From NCBI RefSeq assembly GCF_002575655.3, contig NC_053037.3, positions 502,456,544-502,520,543 of the forward strand: DNA of 64,000 nucleotides, in the 5' to 3' direction. The notes below the pieces were generated by a model that worked only from the letters and a program-made list of their open reading frames with translations, was not told where the DNA came from and did not search any database. Position 1 is the first letter of the stretch; every line of letters starts with the position of its first letter. A program made the position numbers and the translations under genes. This stretch comes from Aegilops tauschii subsp. strangulata (taxonomy: Eukaryota; Streptophyta; Magnoliopsida; Poales; Poaceae). Positions 1-8,843 of the stretch are shown one piece after another.

Positions 1-1
1 T

Positions 2-853
2 TACTTCTATGGGAGGATGATATTTAAACCACTTCTCCTTAGGGAGATCAACCTGAGCCGCAAAAGATTCACAAAAAGAAGCTACTATTTCAGAGTCAAG
101 TCCATATTTAGTGCTAGATTTACGGAAAACATTGGTATCCATAAAAGATTTAACACTATCAAACTTAGGTGTTATACCTGACTCTTTACCTTCGTTGAGA
201 TCCCAATCTTCAGAGTTGCATTTAATTCTTTCTAATAAATCCCATTTGAATTCAATAGTCTTCATCATAAAAGAACCAGTACAAGAAGTATCGAGCATGG
301 TGCGATTGTTGTCAGAAAGCCGAGCATAAATTTTTTGAATAATCAATTCTCTTGAGAGCTCATGATTGGGGCATGAATATAACATTGACTTAAGCCTCCC
401 CCAAGCTTGAGTGATGCTTTCTCCTTCACGAGGCCAAAAATTATATATGTAATTACGATCACGATGAACAAGATGCATAGGATAAAACTTCTGATGAAAT
501 TCCAATTTCAATCGTCTGTAGTTCCATGATCCCATATCATCACATAGCCTATACCATGTCAATACATCTCCCTTCAAAGATAAAGGGAAGACCTTCTTCT
601 TGATAACATCATCGGGCATACCTGCAAGCTTAAATAATCCACAAACTTCATCCACATAGATTAGGTGCTCATCAGGATGTAATGTCCCATCTCCTGCAAA
701 AGGATTAGCTAGCAGTTTTTCTATCATACCCTAAGGAATTTCAAAGTAAACATTTTCATTTTCAGTAGGTTTAGTAGGTTGAGGAGCAACTCTTTGCTCT
801 ACTGGTCGAGGTGAAGATACCCCGAACAAGCCCCTCAAAGGATTACTTTCCAT
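2..853 (-). pseudogene. Gag of element A (retrotransposon gag domain), N-terminal part, stop codon present
   Basis: This is the capsid (gag) protein of an Athila-type Gypsy element, which packages the RNA into virus-like particles in the cytoplasm. The reading frame starts with ATG at 853 (protein MESNPLRGLFGV...), 78 bases after the PBS, and stays open to the window edge except for one in-frame TAG at 731-733. After the stop comes a typical retrotransposon gag domain, with LFKLAGMPDD, KKKVFPLSLKGDVLTWYR and KFYPMHLVHRDRN, followed by the helical ESITQAWGRLKSML segment. This run matches the related gag of S1 and S2 in layout (FPFSLRDRAKTWFSSLP...KYFPPAK). The rest of gag and all of pol lie to the left of the window. 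The stop implies this copy is inactive unless read through. Confidence 0.85.
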
Positions 854-930
854 AGTAACAAGTGACAGTAAATTTCAGCACACTATATAAATTTTTCCTT
901 ACCAAATTCCACCTACCAAAGGCGCTTTAC

Positions 931-948
931 TCCCCGGCAACGGCGCCA
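931..948 (-). other. Primer-binding site of element A (tRNA-Asp type)
   Basis: On the minus strand the sequence TGGCGCCGTTGCCGGGGA lies 11 bases after the LTR end. It is complementary to the 3' end of plant tRNA-Asp(GUC), the usual minus-strand primer for this group. The same 18 bases recur at 18692-18709 in S1. Confidence 0.9.
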
Positions 949-959
949 GAAAAGAGTCT

Positions 960-1014
960 TGATGACCCACAAGTATAGGGGATCCATCATAGTCCTTTCG
1001 ATAAGTAAGAGTGT
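960..1014 (-). repeat. Element A 5' LTR, piece 1 of 4 (LTR 3' end)
   Basis: Read on the minus strand the piece ends ...CTTGTGGGTCATCA, a normal CA terminus. It stops at the AGTGT target site of element N, and the LTR resumes at 7892. Confidence 0.88.
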
Positions 1015-1645
1015 TGTCGTGGTTTTGTCAGGGCAGATGTCCTTAGTGTCAGGACTTAGTCGCGAGGCCAGCGCATCTATGCGGTCGCTTGAGAGGGGTT
1101 GATCGGGACGACAGACGCAACACGCAAGACATGAATTTAGACAGCTTCGGGCCTCGGGAAACATCATCCGGTAATAGCCCTACATGTTGTTTGTGGCTAG
1201 GTCTCATTATGATCATGAGAGAATCGCCAGTTCGGCCGGCTCTTTGTGTCTAGCCCTAGAGATTGTTGCTTGTTGCTTGTCCCTCTTGGGATGCCCCGCC
1301 CCTCCTTATATAAGTTGAAGAGGCGGCTTGCATGTAGAGTCCTAGTAGGATTAAAACTAACTTATTCTCTATTACAAGTCGGATACAAGTACGGGACTTG
1401 CTTCCATGTAAAGGAAATATTCCTCATGCCTTCCGTCTTAAGCCGGCCCACAATAACATGAGCCGGCCTACTGGGCCTTGGGCCCTTGTCATCCCTCTGA
1501 CCCGCCGTCGGGGCCATCATTAAGTCGCCAAGCTCGTGAGTCGTCACACCAGTGCACCACCAGACCTGTGAGTCGCCAATCCTCCGGCGGGTTACGATGA
1601 AGCGCCAAGTCCGGCCGGGTCATACCGCGGGGTATATCCCCGACA
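1015..1645 (-). repeat. Element N 3' LTR
   Basis: The LTR is bounded by TGTCGGGG... and ...ACCACGACA on the minus strand. A TATA-like CTTATATAAG lies at 1305-1314. The adjacent interior on the minus strand ends GGGGGCTAA, a polypurine-tract-like sequence where plus-strand synthesis would start. Confidence 0.93.
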
Positions 1646-2522
1646 TTAGCCCCCAGTTTAATTTTGATTTATCCATGTTAAACTGATCCTGCAAAATAAC
1701 TTATGAACAAATTTGACAGGTTGTGCTCCGGGTTAAATATTCTTGCAAACCGGCACCTGATCATCCTTAAGTCCTTGACATTTTCTCCTGGAATATCCGG
1801 GTCAATAGGCCAGCTTCATAATCCATTTGCTGACATTGGCTCTTATAAAGAAATATTATACGAAATAATCCATTTGAGTCGGTTTCCAAAACCCCGGCTT
1901 AATAAACATCTTAGACTCAAGATTCATCTAGTGATCCGCTAGTTTAAAGATGTAGAGGCTGGCTAGTTATAATTGCCAAAATTACCGGCTTGTAAATATT
2001 GATAACACCGGGTCATAACTGTTGCCGACGCCGGGTCATTATTATTGGTGACACCGGGTCATAATAGTTGCAAACACCGGGTCAATCTGGTCTGCTCCAA
2101 ACTGAGAATTTGAAGATTTTTTCTCCCTTATATGCATATCACCTGTAGCACCCAAGTCTTAAGAGGAGAACATAGTGATAACTTAAAACTTGCTTCAATA
2201 TAAGTGTTGCCACCTTGAAGAAAACCGGGTTATTCATCTCAATCATTAGTCATAAACTGAATATTCCACATATGTAGCCCCCAAGTACCGGGTTGGCATC
2301 CTTGCAGCAACCTGGGACTTGTAATTGCCTTATGCTCATAAAAACTTCAACCAATGTAGCCCCCAAGGGCCGGGTCATTATATAATAATGAGCAGGGACT
2401 TTGTAAATATGGTCATGTAAACATGACTAGCAACATGTAGCCCCCAAGGGCCGGCTTAGTAAGATATTACTGAGCTCGGACTTTGTATATGATTCATTGA
2501 TAATAACATCATATGATGTAAT

Positions 2523-2592
2523 CTCCACCATGGGGCTTGAACCCACGTCCACAAGGTTAAGAGCTTTGTACTCTACCAACTGAGCAGTGGAT
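2523..2592 (-). tRNA. tRNA-Lys(CUU)-like sequence, probably a pseudogene, carried by element N
   Basis: On the minus strand there is a good A-box (TGCTCAGTTGG) and B-box (GGTTCAAGCCC). The anticodon arm is intact: CAAAG-CTCTTAA-CCTTG, with anticodon CTT at 2561-2559. The TpsiC arm pairs apart from one change (GTGGG/CCCAT). The acceptor stem is imperfect: the 3' strand GGTGGAG has no clean 5' partner. It therefore looks like a decayed cytosolic tRNA-Lys copy captured by the retroelement. tRNA-Lys copies are known to be over-represented in Triticeae genomes because transposons carry them. Transcription is not shown. Confidence 0.7.
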
Positions 2593-3536
2593 CTTTCAAT
2601 ATGATGGATTAAGGCTTGTGTACCTTCAATTTTCTACATGAGCAATTGGTAGGCCCCAAGGGCCGGCTCATTACAATGTGATGAGTCGGGTCTTCAATAA
2701 GTTGAGCAAAAAATGTCTTTACATTAGCCCCCAAGTGCCATGGTACATGCTGGCAGTAACATGGGACTTGCATATTCGATGTAATATCAATTTGAATAAT
2801 GTAGCCCCCAAGTGTCGGGTCATAAGCCTGCAGCGACTCGGGACTATTCCTTCCCTTGTAGAATAAATCATATCCATTGATAAAATAATAGCCATTGTGC
2901 CAAAGCGACTTTGAATACCTCATCTGTTGATAAGTAAACCCGGAGTTTAAATACTCGACGGCTCATGGCCGATGGCAATTTAATACGCCTCCATTGTAAG
3001 CCGGAATTTTTATAACCCAGCGGCTTATAGCCTTTGAGAAAAGCAAGAATTGATAACCCTTTTGAGACACCAATTTCAATCTTTGATGATGGGCTTGAAC
3101 TTAATCATTTATGTAAGTCATAGCTCTGTAAATCCTGCACAGAGTTTAAACAACATATGCCCTGGCGACTTAACGTCAAAAGCCAGGGCGGGTAACCGCC
3201 CAAATGTAGTCTTATCCTGCACACAAGTAGATCACAAGATCCCTTGGCGGTTTACCGCAGGGCGGGTCATAATATCTCACATATAACCACTGTGATATTG
3301 AATTTGTACTGCCGGTTTACATGACCTGTGCAGTAAGGGTGATAACCCAATCCTTAGAAGCCAATGCTTCCACATAGATGATGATCGTCATAAGCTGGCG
3401 ATTTATCATCGAAAATCAAGCCGGGTTAAATAGAAACCACTCATATATGCTTCAGATATGATCAAAAAAGCTTCAAGTAAAATCCAAAAAATTGTTTGCA
3501 AAAAGAGACTTCAATTTTTTTTCTTCTGAGGCTTCT

Positions 3537-3970
3537 GATTCGAATACGATCAGAAAACCATCCCAAAGGGGTTAAGCTAAGATTCGAATACGATCATATA
3601 GCCCCCAGTGGCTTTGGCGTTGCCGATCAAGAGGGTACCGATAGCTATGTTCTCTTTGGTTCGAATACGACCTATGTTTGAACAGGAAGCCCCCAAATGA
3701 CCTTGAGAGTTGTTTAACGACGCTGATTCGAATACGATCCACGCCGGTTTCCAAAAGGGGTTGAGCTATGATTCGAATACGAACAAGAAGCCCCCTAGCG
3801 AGCTCGGCAGTGTGCCGATCAAGAGGGTACCGACAGCTATTCTCTTTGGTTCGAATACGACCTATGTTTGAAGAGGAAGCCCCCTAGTTATCATGAGAAT
3901 ATTTAATGACTCTGGTTCGAATACGATCAAGGTCACACCAAAAGGGTTAAGCTAAATTCGAATACGATCA
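3537..3970. repeat. Cluster of eight TTCGAATACGA motifs in element N
   Basis: The 11 bp core TTCGAATACGA, usually followed by TC or CC, occurs eight times in about 430 bases (near 3540, 3582, 3660, 3726, 3770, 3849, 3917 and 3958). The motifs alternate with AGCCCCC and with GCCGATCAAGAGGGTACCGA. The 3' region of element T carries reverse-oriented relatives, GTCGTATCCGAAC and GTCGTATCTGAAC, at about 15541 and 15608. Confidence 0.8.
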
Positions 3971-4560
3971 GCTCCGAGTGGTCCTTAAAGCAGGGTACCT
4001 ATGTTTGGGTTGTGCTTTGTAAAGACTCTTTTTGGTCCCTTTAATTTTTCCTGAGAACTCGAACTTTGCGAGAGATAAATTCTTTTTGAACCGGAAAAAC
4101 CGGATATTGAGAGTTTCAAAGCTTTGTGATAGACAAATTTACCTTGAACCGGATTTTGAACCGGATTTGAGAGCTTCAAAACTTTGTGGCAGATAAATTT
4201 CCCTTGAACCGGATTTTAAACCGGATATTTAAGAGCTTCAGTGCTTTGTGGGAGATGTCAAGTCTCTTGAGCCGGATCTAAACCGGTATCCTTCTTTTTA
4301 AGCCGGGAATTTTATGACAGCCTTTAAACATTTCACCAATATGGCGGTAGCCTCCGGGACCGGATTATTTTTCCCTCCAATGACCCGGAGTTCTTGAATG
4401 CATTGAAACCGACCAATGCTGCCGAGTCATATCATTGTAGCCCCCGAGTCTCAAGACGACTCGAGGAGTTGGCTTTGAGATTCTCCATATTGACCATAGC
4501 ATAAGGTGTATATCATTGGTGTTGATAGCGCGATGTGAATCCACAGAAGGTTGAAGTGAC

Positions 4561-6300
4561 TGCGGCGGGTTATAAATGATCCCATATGAGCCGTGTCAGT
4601 AACTCGGCCAATGGTTCCTTCCAACGGGATGTTTTGAAGTTAACCAAACTGTAGTGGCGGCGGCTTGTGCACCTGCCCATTGAACCATCCAGTGCAGACG
4701 GCGGCTGATAATACATGATAATTCGCCTCCAATTTGTTGGAAGAAAACCGAGCTTCCCAAGCACTGACTCGCTCATATTGAATAAACAGCTCATGCATAC
4801 AGGTGCGGCCAGTGTGTTTATATAGACCAACCCGCGAGAGACGGATGGTAAAGACGACCGTTGCATGAGAGGCGGCATAGGCAGATGAGCCGGCCGTGGT
4901 GTTGTAAGCCGGTCCGGACGGGCGAATCGATCGCCAGCGCGGTAAGCCGCGCGGATGGGCAAGTCAACCATGTTGTGTTGATGTAGTGAACAATTGTCCT
5001 GTATCAAAAACCTCGCAAGCCAGAGTAATTTCTCTTTTTAAAGAAAACAATATATAATATATAAAAATTTACTTGATTGATTTCACCTGATATGTCAGGC
5101 CAGAAATTATCCACCGCGGAGTTGATGATGATCACGATGAAGCTGAAACCAATCACGGCCGAGTCAGCCGCGGGAGCAGACAGATGAGCCGGCCGCGGAG
5201 TTGTAAGCCGGTGCGGACGAGCAAGTTGTCCTCCGCGTTGCAAACCGGCACGGATGCATGAACCGGCGGCGAGGGCGGACGGGCGAGTCGTCCGTGGCGT
5301 TGTAAGGTGGTGCGGACGGGTGAGTCGGCCGGCGCGTTGATGTAAACCGGACCGCGATACGCGTGTCCATGAAGCTGCGCGGCACAACCGAACATGCCTC
5401 CGCGGTGTAATACCACACCTTTTTCTTTTAATAGCCGTCCTGCATAAAAATATTACAGGCCAAAGCAATTGTTTCTCAAATGATTTAATATGTGCTGATA
5501 AAATACATAGAAAAGATAGCACCTGGTATATATATATATTTATTTTGGATGGACGAGTTGGCCGCGGCATTGTAAACCGGTGCGGACGGGTGAGTCGGCA
5601 GCGGTGTTGGAAAAACGTCACGGACACGGGTGAGCCGGCCGCGGGCACGAACGACGAGTCAGTCCCGTGTGTTGATGAAGCGGGGGGCGGTGATTTGCTC
5701 ACATATACATTCAGCAGCACAACATGGGCGAACGCCGGTGCAGAATATTGCTAGCGTACACCCCGCACCCGCCGTATAAGTCACTTTTGTAGTGAACAAT
5801 TATCATGTATACAAAAAACGTACAGATCAAAGTAATTGTCCTTTGACAAAGAACAATATAGGCTAATAAACTAAATTTAGATGGATGTCACCTGATTTGG
5901 TCGGATGACCGATGATCCATTCAACGCAACAAAAAATGGCTCGGGCAAACCGGCAACTCATGGCGGGTCAACAGCAGAGAAACGGAGGCATCACCATGGC
6001 GGTGGCTCAGGAACTGCAGCGCCAGCGTGTTTGAGACGGCGGAAGTGGCGAATTGAATAGCTTGAAAACGGACACGAGTCGATCCGGGGGCAGGCGGCGG
6101 CTCATCGTGTTTTGGCTGTACAAACCAAAAAGTCTCACATGGAGGCAGAGCATGGTGAATTTGGGTGTGGTCGATTTGCGGTCGAGGCCCGCTATAAGTC
6201 GCCCATTCATCGCGGCGATCTGGAGGCGCAGGCAAACTTGACGCGGCGCTCCAACAGTGCGTCGAGGTATGCGAACGAAGGCGAGTCATGAAAGGCAGCA
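4561..6300 (-). repeat. Higher-order GC-rich repeat region in element N
   Basis: Blocks of a degenerate unit resembling GGACGGGCGAGTCGGCCGCG, then GTTGTAAACCGGTGC, occur at about 4880-4950, 5165-5350 and 5545-5690. AT-rich blocks separate them; these share GTGAACAATT, a CAGGCCAAAGTAATTG-like string and a CACCTGATTTG-like string, near 4985-5100, 5440-5530 and 5790-5910. The pattern looks like three diverged copies of a 350-450 bp unit. A minus-strand frame at 5004-5720 translates the repeats as an Arg/Pro-rich peptide (units like RPHRLTTPRPAHL). I do not consider it a supported gene. Confidence 0.6.
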
Positions 6301-7005
6301 GTGGCGGAAGCGAATCCGTGTCCGCATCTGCGTCTTCCTCCTAGTTGTTGCTTTTTTCATTGTTGACTGATGGTTGACCTATAGTCAATCAGCGTTTGTA
6401 GTAGTTATCAGAGCAGCACTCAAATAACATGCCCTCATCACGTGCTACTGGAGTACTTTTGGACGTACTTTTGGATTTGACTTGAGTACGTACTAGCACC
6501 TGAGCCGATGGACACAATTAGCACTTGAGGTTGAGGCAACGCGCTAGCTTACACGGGACTTGATCTGCCAGCTGCGGTTTGATGGGAGTAGTGGAGCAGG
6601 CGCTCGAGGAGTTGGTGGAGACAGAGCCACTGCGGCGGAGCAAGACCACAATGGCAAAGGTAGAGCGAAGCCAGGCAGGTCGGACTCTTTCTCCGGGTCG
6701 TGCTGGTTTTGGACGATCCGCACGAATCTCAGCCATGGTTGCAAGTGGTTGACGCCGCGGGAGCAGAGGCGAGGAGAAACCGCAGAAGCAGGTCGCACAT
6801 GGGTAGCCCATACAGGCGTGGGCGGCCGGCTTGGATCGGAGGGAGACCGCAGATCCGGGTGGCTCGGCGGCACGGCCGGAGGAGGCTGGCAGGCGAGGCG
6901 ACCGACGACTTGATGAAGACGGCTCAGGAGTAGAATTGAAGATGAATCTCGAGTCTGAGTCGTGGTCGTAGTTATTTTGACCCCCTTTTTTACAGGACGG
7001 ACGGA
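6301..7005 (-). other. Element N leader region, no supported gene
   Basis: The GC-rich sequence 6560-6930 gives open frames on both strands, which is expected from base composition alone. None contains a recognisable domain. By position this is the 5' untranslated or degenerate gag region of the element. Confidence 0.55.
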
Positions 7006-7254
7006 TCACACGTTTTGTTCGTCAACTTCAGGTCCTGATCCTTTGGTGACAGAGCAGCGAACAGATCGCAACCCTGATCTCCTTGAACTTTTTGGTCTCA
7101 CAGATTGTAAATTTGAACGGACGAACTCAACGCCAATGCTGATCCTTCCAAACCGGCTCTTCTTCATCTGAAAAACTATGAGCCCCTCGAACCCTAAAAA
7201 AGATCCCTTCAAGAACTCAACACCACCGTGCGCCTGCCCCACGGTGGGCGCCAA
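7006..7254 (-). pseudogene. Gag leader remnant of element N, homologous to element T leader
   Basis: An 82-codon minus-strand frame begins inside the PBS. Its start, APTVGQAHGGVEFLKGSF, aligns with APTVGLSHDGFGFLEGSF of element T, and the following MKKSRFGRISI aligns with MTKSHRGKLYI. The first residues (LAPTVG) are the translation of the PBS itself, so the true initiation point is uncertain. The frame stops after about 80 residues and never reaches a capsid domain. It is therefore a vestige of the leader of a gag gene from which the capsid and pol parts have been lost. It is the clearest protein-level link between N and T. Confidence 0.7.
7237..7254 (-). other. Primer-binding site of element N
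   Basis: On the minus strand TGGCGCCCACCGTGGGGC follows the LTR end (ACGACA) after one base plus T. The matching tRNA was not identified with certainty. The same site with one change (TGGCACCCACCGTGGGGC) follows the 5' LTR of element T. Confidence 0.8.
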
Positions 7255-7255
7255 C

Positions 7256-7886
7256 TGTCGTGGTTTTGTTATGGCAGATGTCCTTAGTGTCAGGACTTAG
7301 TCGCGAGGCCAGCGCATCTATGCGGTAGCTTGAGAGGGGTTGATCGGGACGAGAGACGCAACACGCAAGACAAGAATTTAGACAGCTTCGGGCCCCGGGA
7401 AACATCATCCGGTAATAGCCCTACATGCTGTTTGTGGCTAGGTCTCATTATGATCATGAGAGAGTCGCCGGTTCAGCCGGCTCTTTGTGTCTAGCCCTAG
7501 AGATTGTTGCTTCTTGCTTGTCCCTCTTGGGATGCCCCGCCCCTCCTTATATAAGTTGAAGAGGCGGCTTACATGTAGAGTCCTAGTAGGATTAAAACTA
7601 ACTTATTCTCTATTACAAGTCGGATACAAGTACGGGACTTGCTTCCTTGTAAAGGAAATATTCCTCATGCCTTCCGTCTTAAGCCGGCCCACAATAACAT
7701 GAGCGGGCCTACTGGGCCTTGGGCCCTTGTCATCCGTCTGACCCGCCGTCGGGGCCATCATTAAGTCGCCAGGCTCGTGAGTCATCACACCAGTGAACCA
7801 CCAGACCTGTGAGTTGCCAATCCTCCGGCGGGTTACGATGAAGCGCCAAGTCCGGCCGGGTCATACCGCGGGGTATATCCCCGACA
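7256..7886 (-). repeat. Element N 5' LTR
   Basis: This LTR is 631 bases, the same length as the left LTR, with the same termini. The TATA-like CTTATATAAG lies at 7546-7555 and is the likely core promoter on the minus strand. It is followed on the right by the AGTGT target duplication (7887-7891). Confidence 0.93.
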
Positions 7887-8302
7887 AGTGTCAAACCCAA
7901 CGAGGAGCAGAAGGAAATGATAAGCGGTTTTCAGCAAGGTATTCTCCGCAAGCACTGAAATTATCGGTAACAGATAGTTTTGTGATAAGACAATTTACAA
8001 CGAGCAACAAGTAACAAAAGTAAATAAAGTGCAGCAAGATGGCCCAATCCTTTTTGTAGCAAAGGACAAGCTTGGACAAACTCTTATATAGAGAAAAGCG
8101 CTCCCGAGGACACATGGGAATTATCGTCAAGCTAGTTTTCATCACGTTCATATGATTCGCGTTCGGTACTTTAATAATTTGATATGTGGGTGGACCGGTG
8201 CTTGGGTGCTGTCCTTACATGGACAAGCATCCCACTTATGATTAACTCCTATTGCAAGCATCCACAACTACAAAAGAACTATTAAGGTAAACCTAACCAT
8301 AG
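7887..8302 (-). repeat. Element A 5' LTR, piece 2 of 4
   Basis: The first five bases are the duplicated target AGTGT of N. The rest continues the A LTR and ends at CATAG (8298-8302), the target site of element T. The LTR resumes after the second CATAG at 16174-16178. Confidence 0.88.
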
Positions 8303-8824
8303 TGTTGGGGATATTACCACTGGGCGTAAACCGGCCAGGAGAGGCCGGGTTAACCCCATAGTAGTTCACTATATCTGAAGCCCATGAAGACAAAGACGGT
8401 GGCGCTTTATGAAGGCCCAGGGCCCAAAGCCGGTTTAAGGCCTGTAGACATAAACCGGCATTGATATGTAAACCTGTGTTGTAAGATAGAAAGAGCAGAG
8501 ACCGAGACGGACACGTTTATGAGCCGGCCTCGGGATTCTGTAAACTGACGGGCATCAACCCATGTATATAAGGGGACGACCCGGCGGCGGTTTAGGACAA
8601 CAGACAACAACTCGAGACTCAGGCAAAGCGTATTCGCTCCCTGGTCATCGTAACCCTAGAAATTCCACAACAACTGGATTAGGCTTTTACCTTCACCGCA
8701 AGTGGCCGAACCAGTATAAACTCTCTACGTCCCTTGTCCACTTTAACCCCTTTAAGCTAACCCGCGCGATGGCTCCACGACTAAGTCCTTTCCTTAGGAC
8801 ATCTGCCATGACAAAACCACGACA
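8303..8824 (+). repeat. Element T 5' LTR
   Basis: The LTR is 522 bases, starting TGTTGGGG and ending ACCACGACA. Its 3' terminus is nearly the same as that of N. A core promoter TATATAAGG lies at 8565-8573. Confidence 0.9.
8565..8573 (+). promoter_or_regulatory. TATA box in element T LTR
   Basis: TATATAAGG lies 260 bases before the LTR end in a GC-rich context. This is the expected position for the LTR promoter; transcription would start about 30 bases downstream. Confidence 0.65.
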
Positions 8825-8825
8825 G

Positions 8826-8843
8826 TTGGCACCCACCGTGGGG
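8826..8843 (+). other. Primer-binding site of element T
   Basis: TGGCACCCACCGTGGGGC lies one base after the LTR end. It differs from the N site by one base. The primer tRNA was not identified. Confidence 0.8.

Larger units (their letters stand above)
1646..4560 (-). other. Element N 3' noncoding half, rich in polypurine-like motifs
   Basis: No credible coding frame is visible. The plus strand repeats variants of TAGCCCCCAAG followed by GCCGGGTCAT or similar near 1648, 2275, 2357, 2437, 2650, 2729, 2801, 3599, 3687, 3789, 3878 and 4435. On the element's own strand each reads CTTGGGGGCTA, like its terminal polypurine tract. Short scattered repeats containing CCGGGT and CCGGTT occur throughout. 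A tRNA-like sequence (2523-2592) and the TTCGAATACGA motif cluster (3537-3970) fall within this region. Confidence 0.75.
1015..7886 (-). mobile_element. Element N: complete non-autonomous Gypsy LTR retrotransposon
   Basis: The element is complete: two LTRs of exactly 631 bases (1015-1645 and 7256-7886), a PBS next to the right-hand LTR, and a perfect 5 bp target duplication AGTGT at 1010-1014 and 7887-7891. It reads on the minus strand and is inserted in the LTR of A. The 5.6 kb interior has no protease, RT, RNase H or integrase. The only recognisable coding remnant is a gag leader at 7006-7254 that resembles the leader of element T. By eye the LTRs differ at about 19 of 631 positions (3 percent), which suggests roughly 1.2 million years at the commonly used 1.3e-8 rate. 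Confidence 0.93.

Noticed and set aside
5004..5720. Repetitive Arg/Pro-rich protein of 238 codons
   Set aside because: It follows the degenerate DNA repeat units, has overlapping frames, and has no supporting start context.
6518..7009. Candidate 163-codon gene in element N
   Set aside because: Four frames overlap in the same GC-rich stretch, and none resembles a known protein or continues the gag leader.
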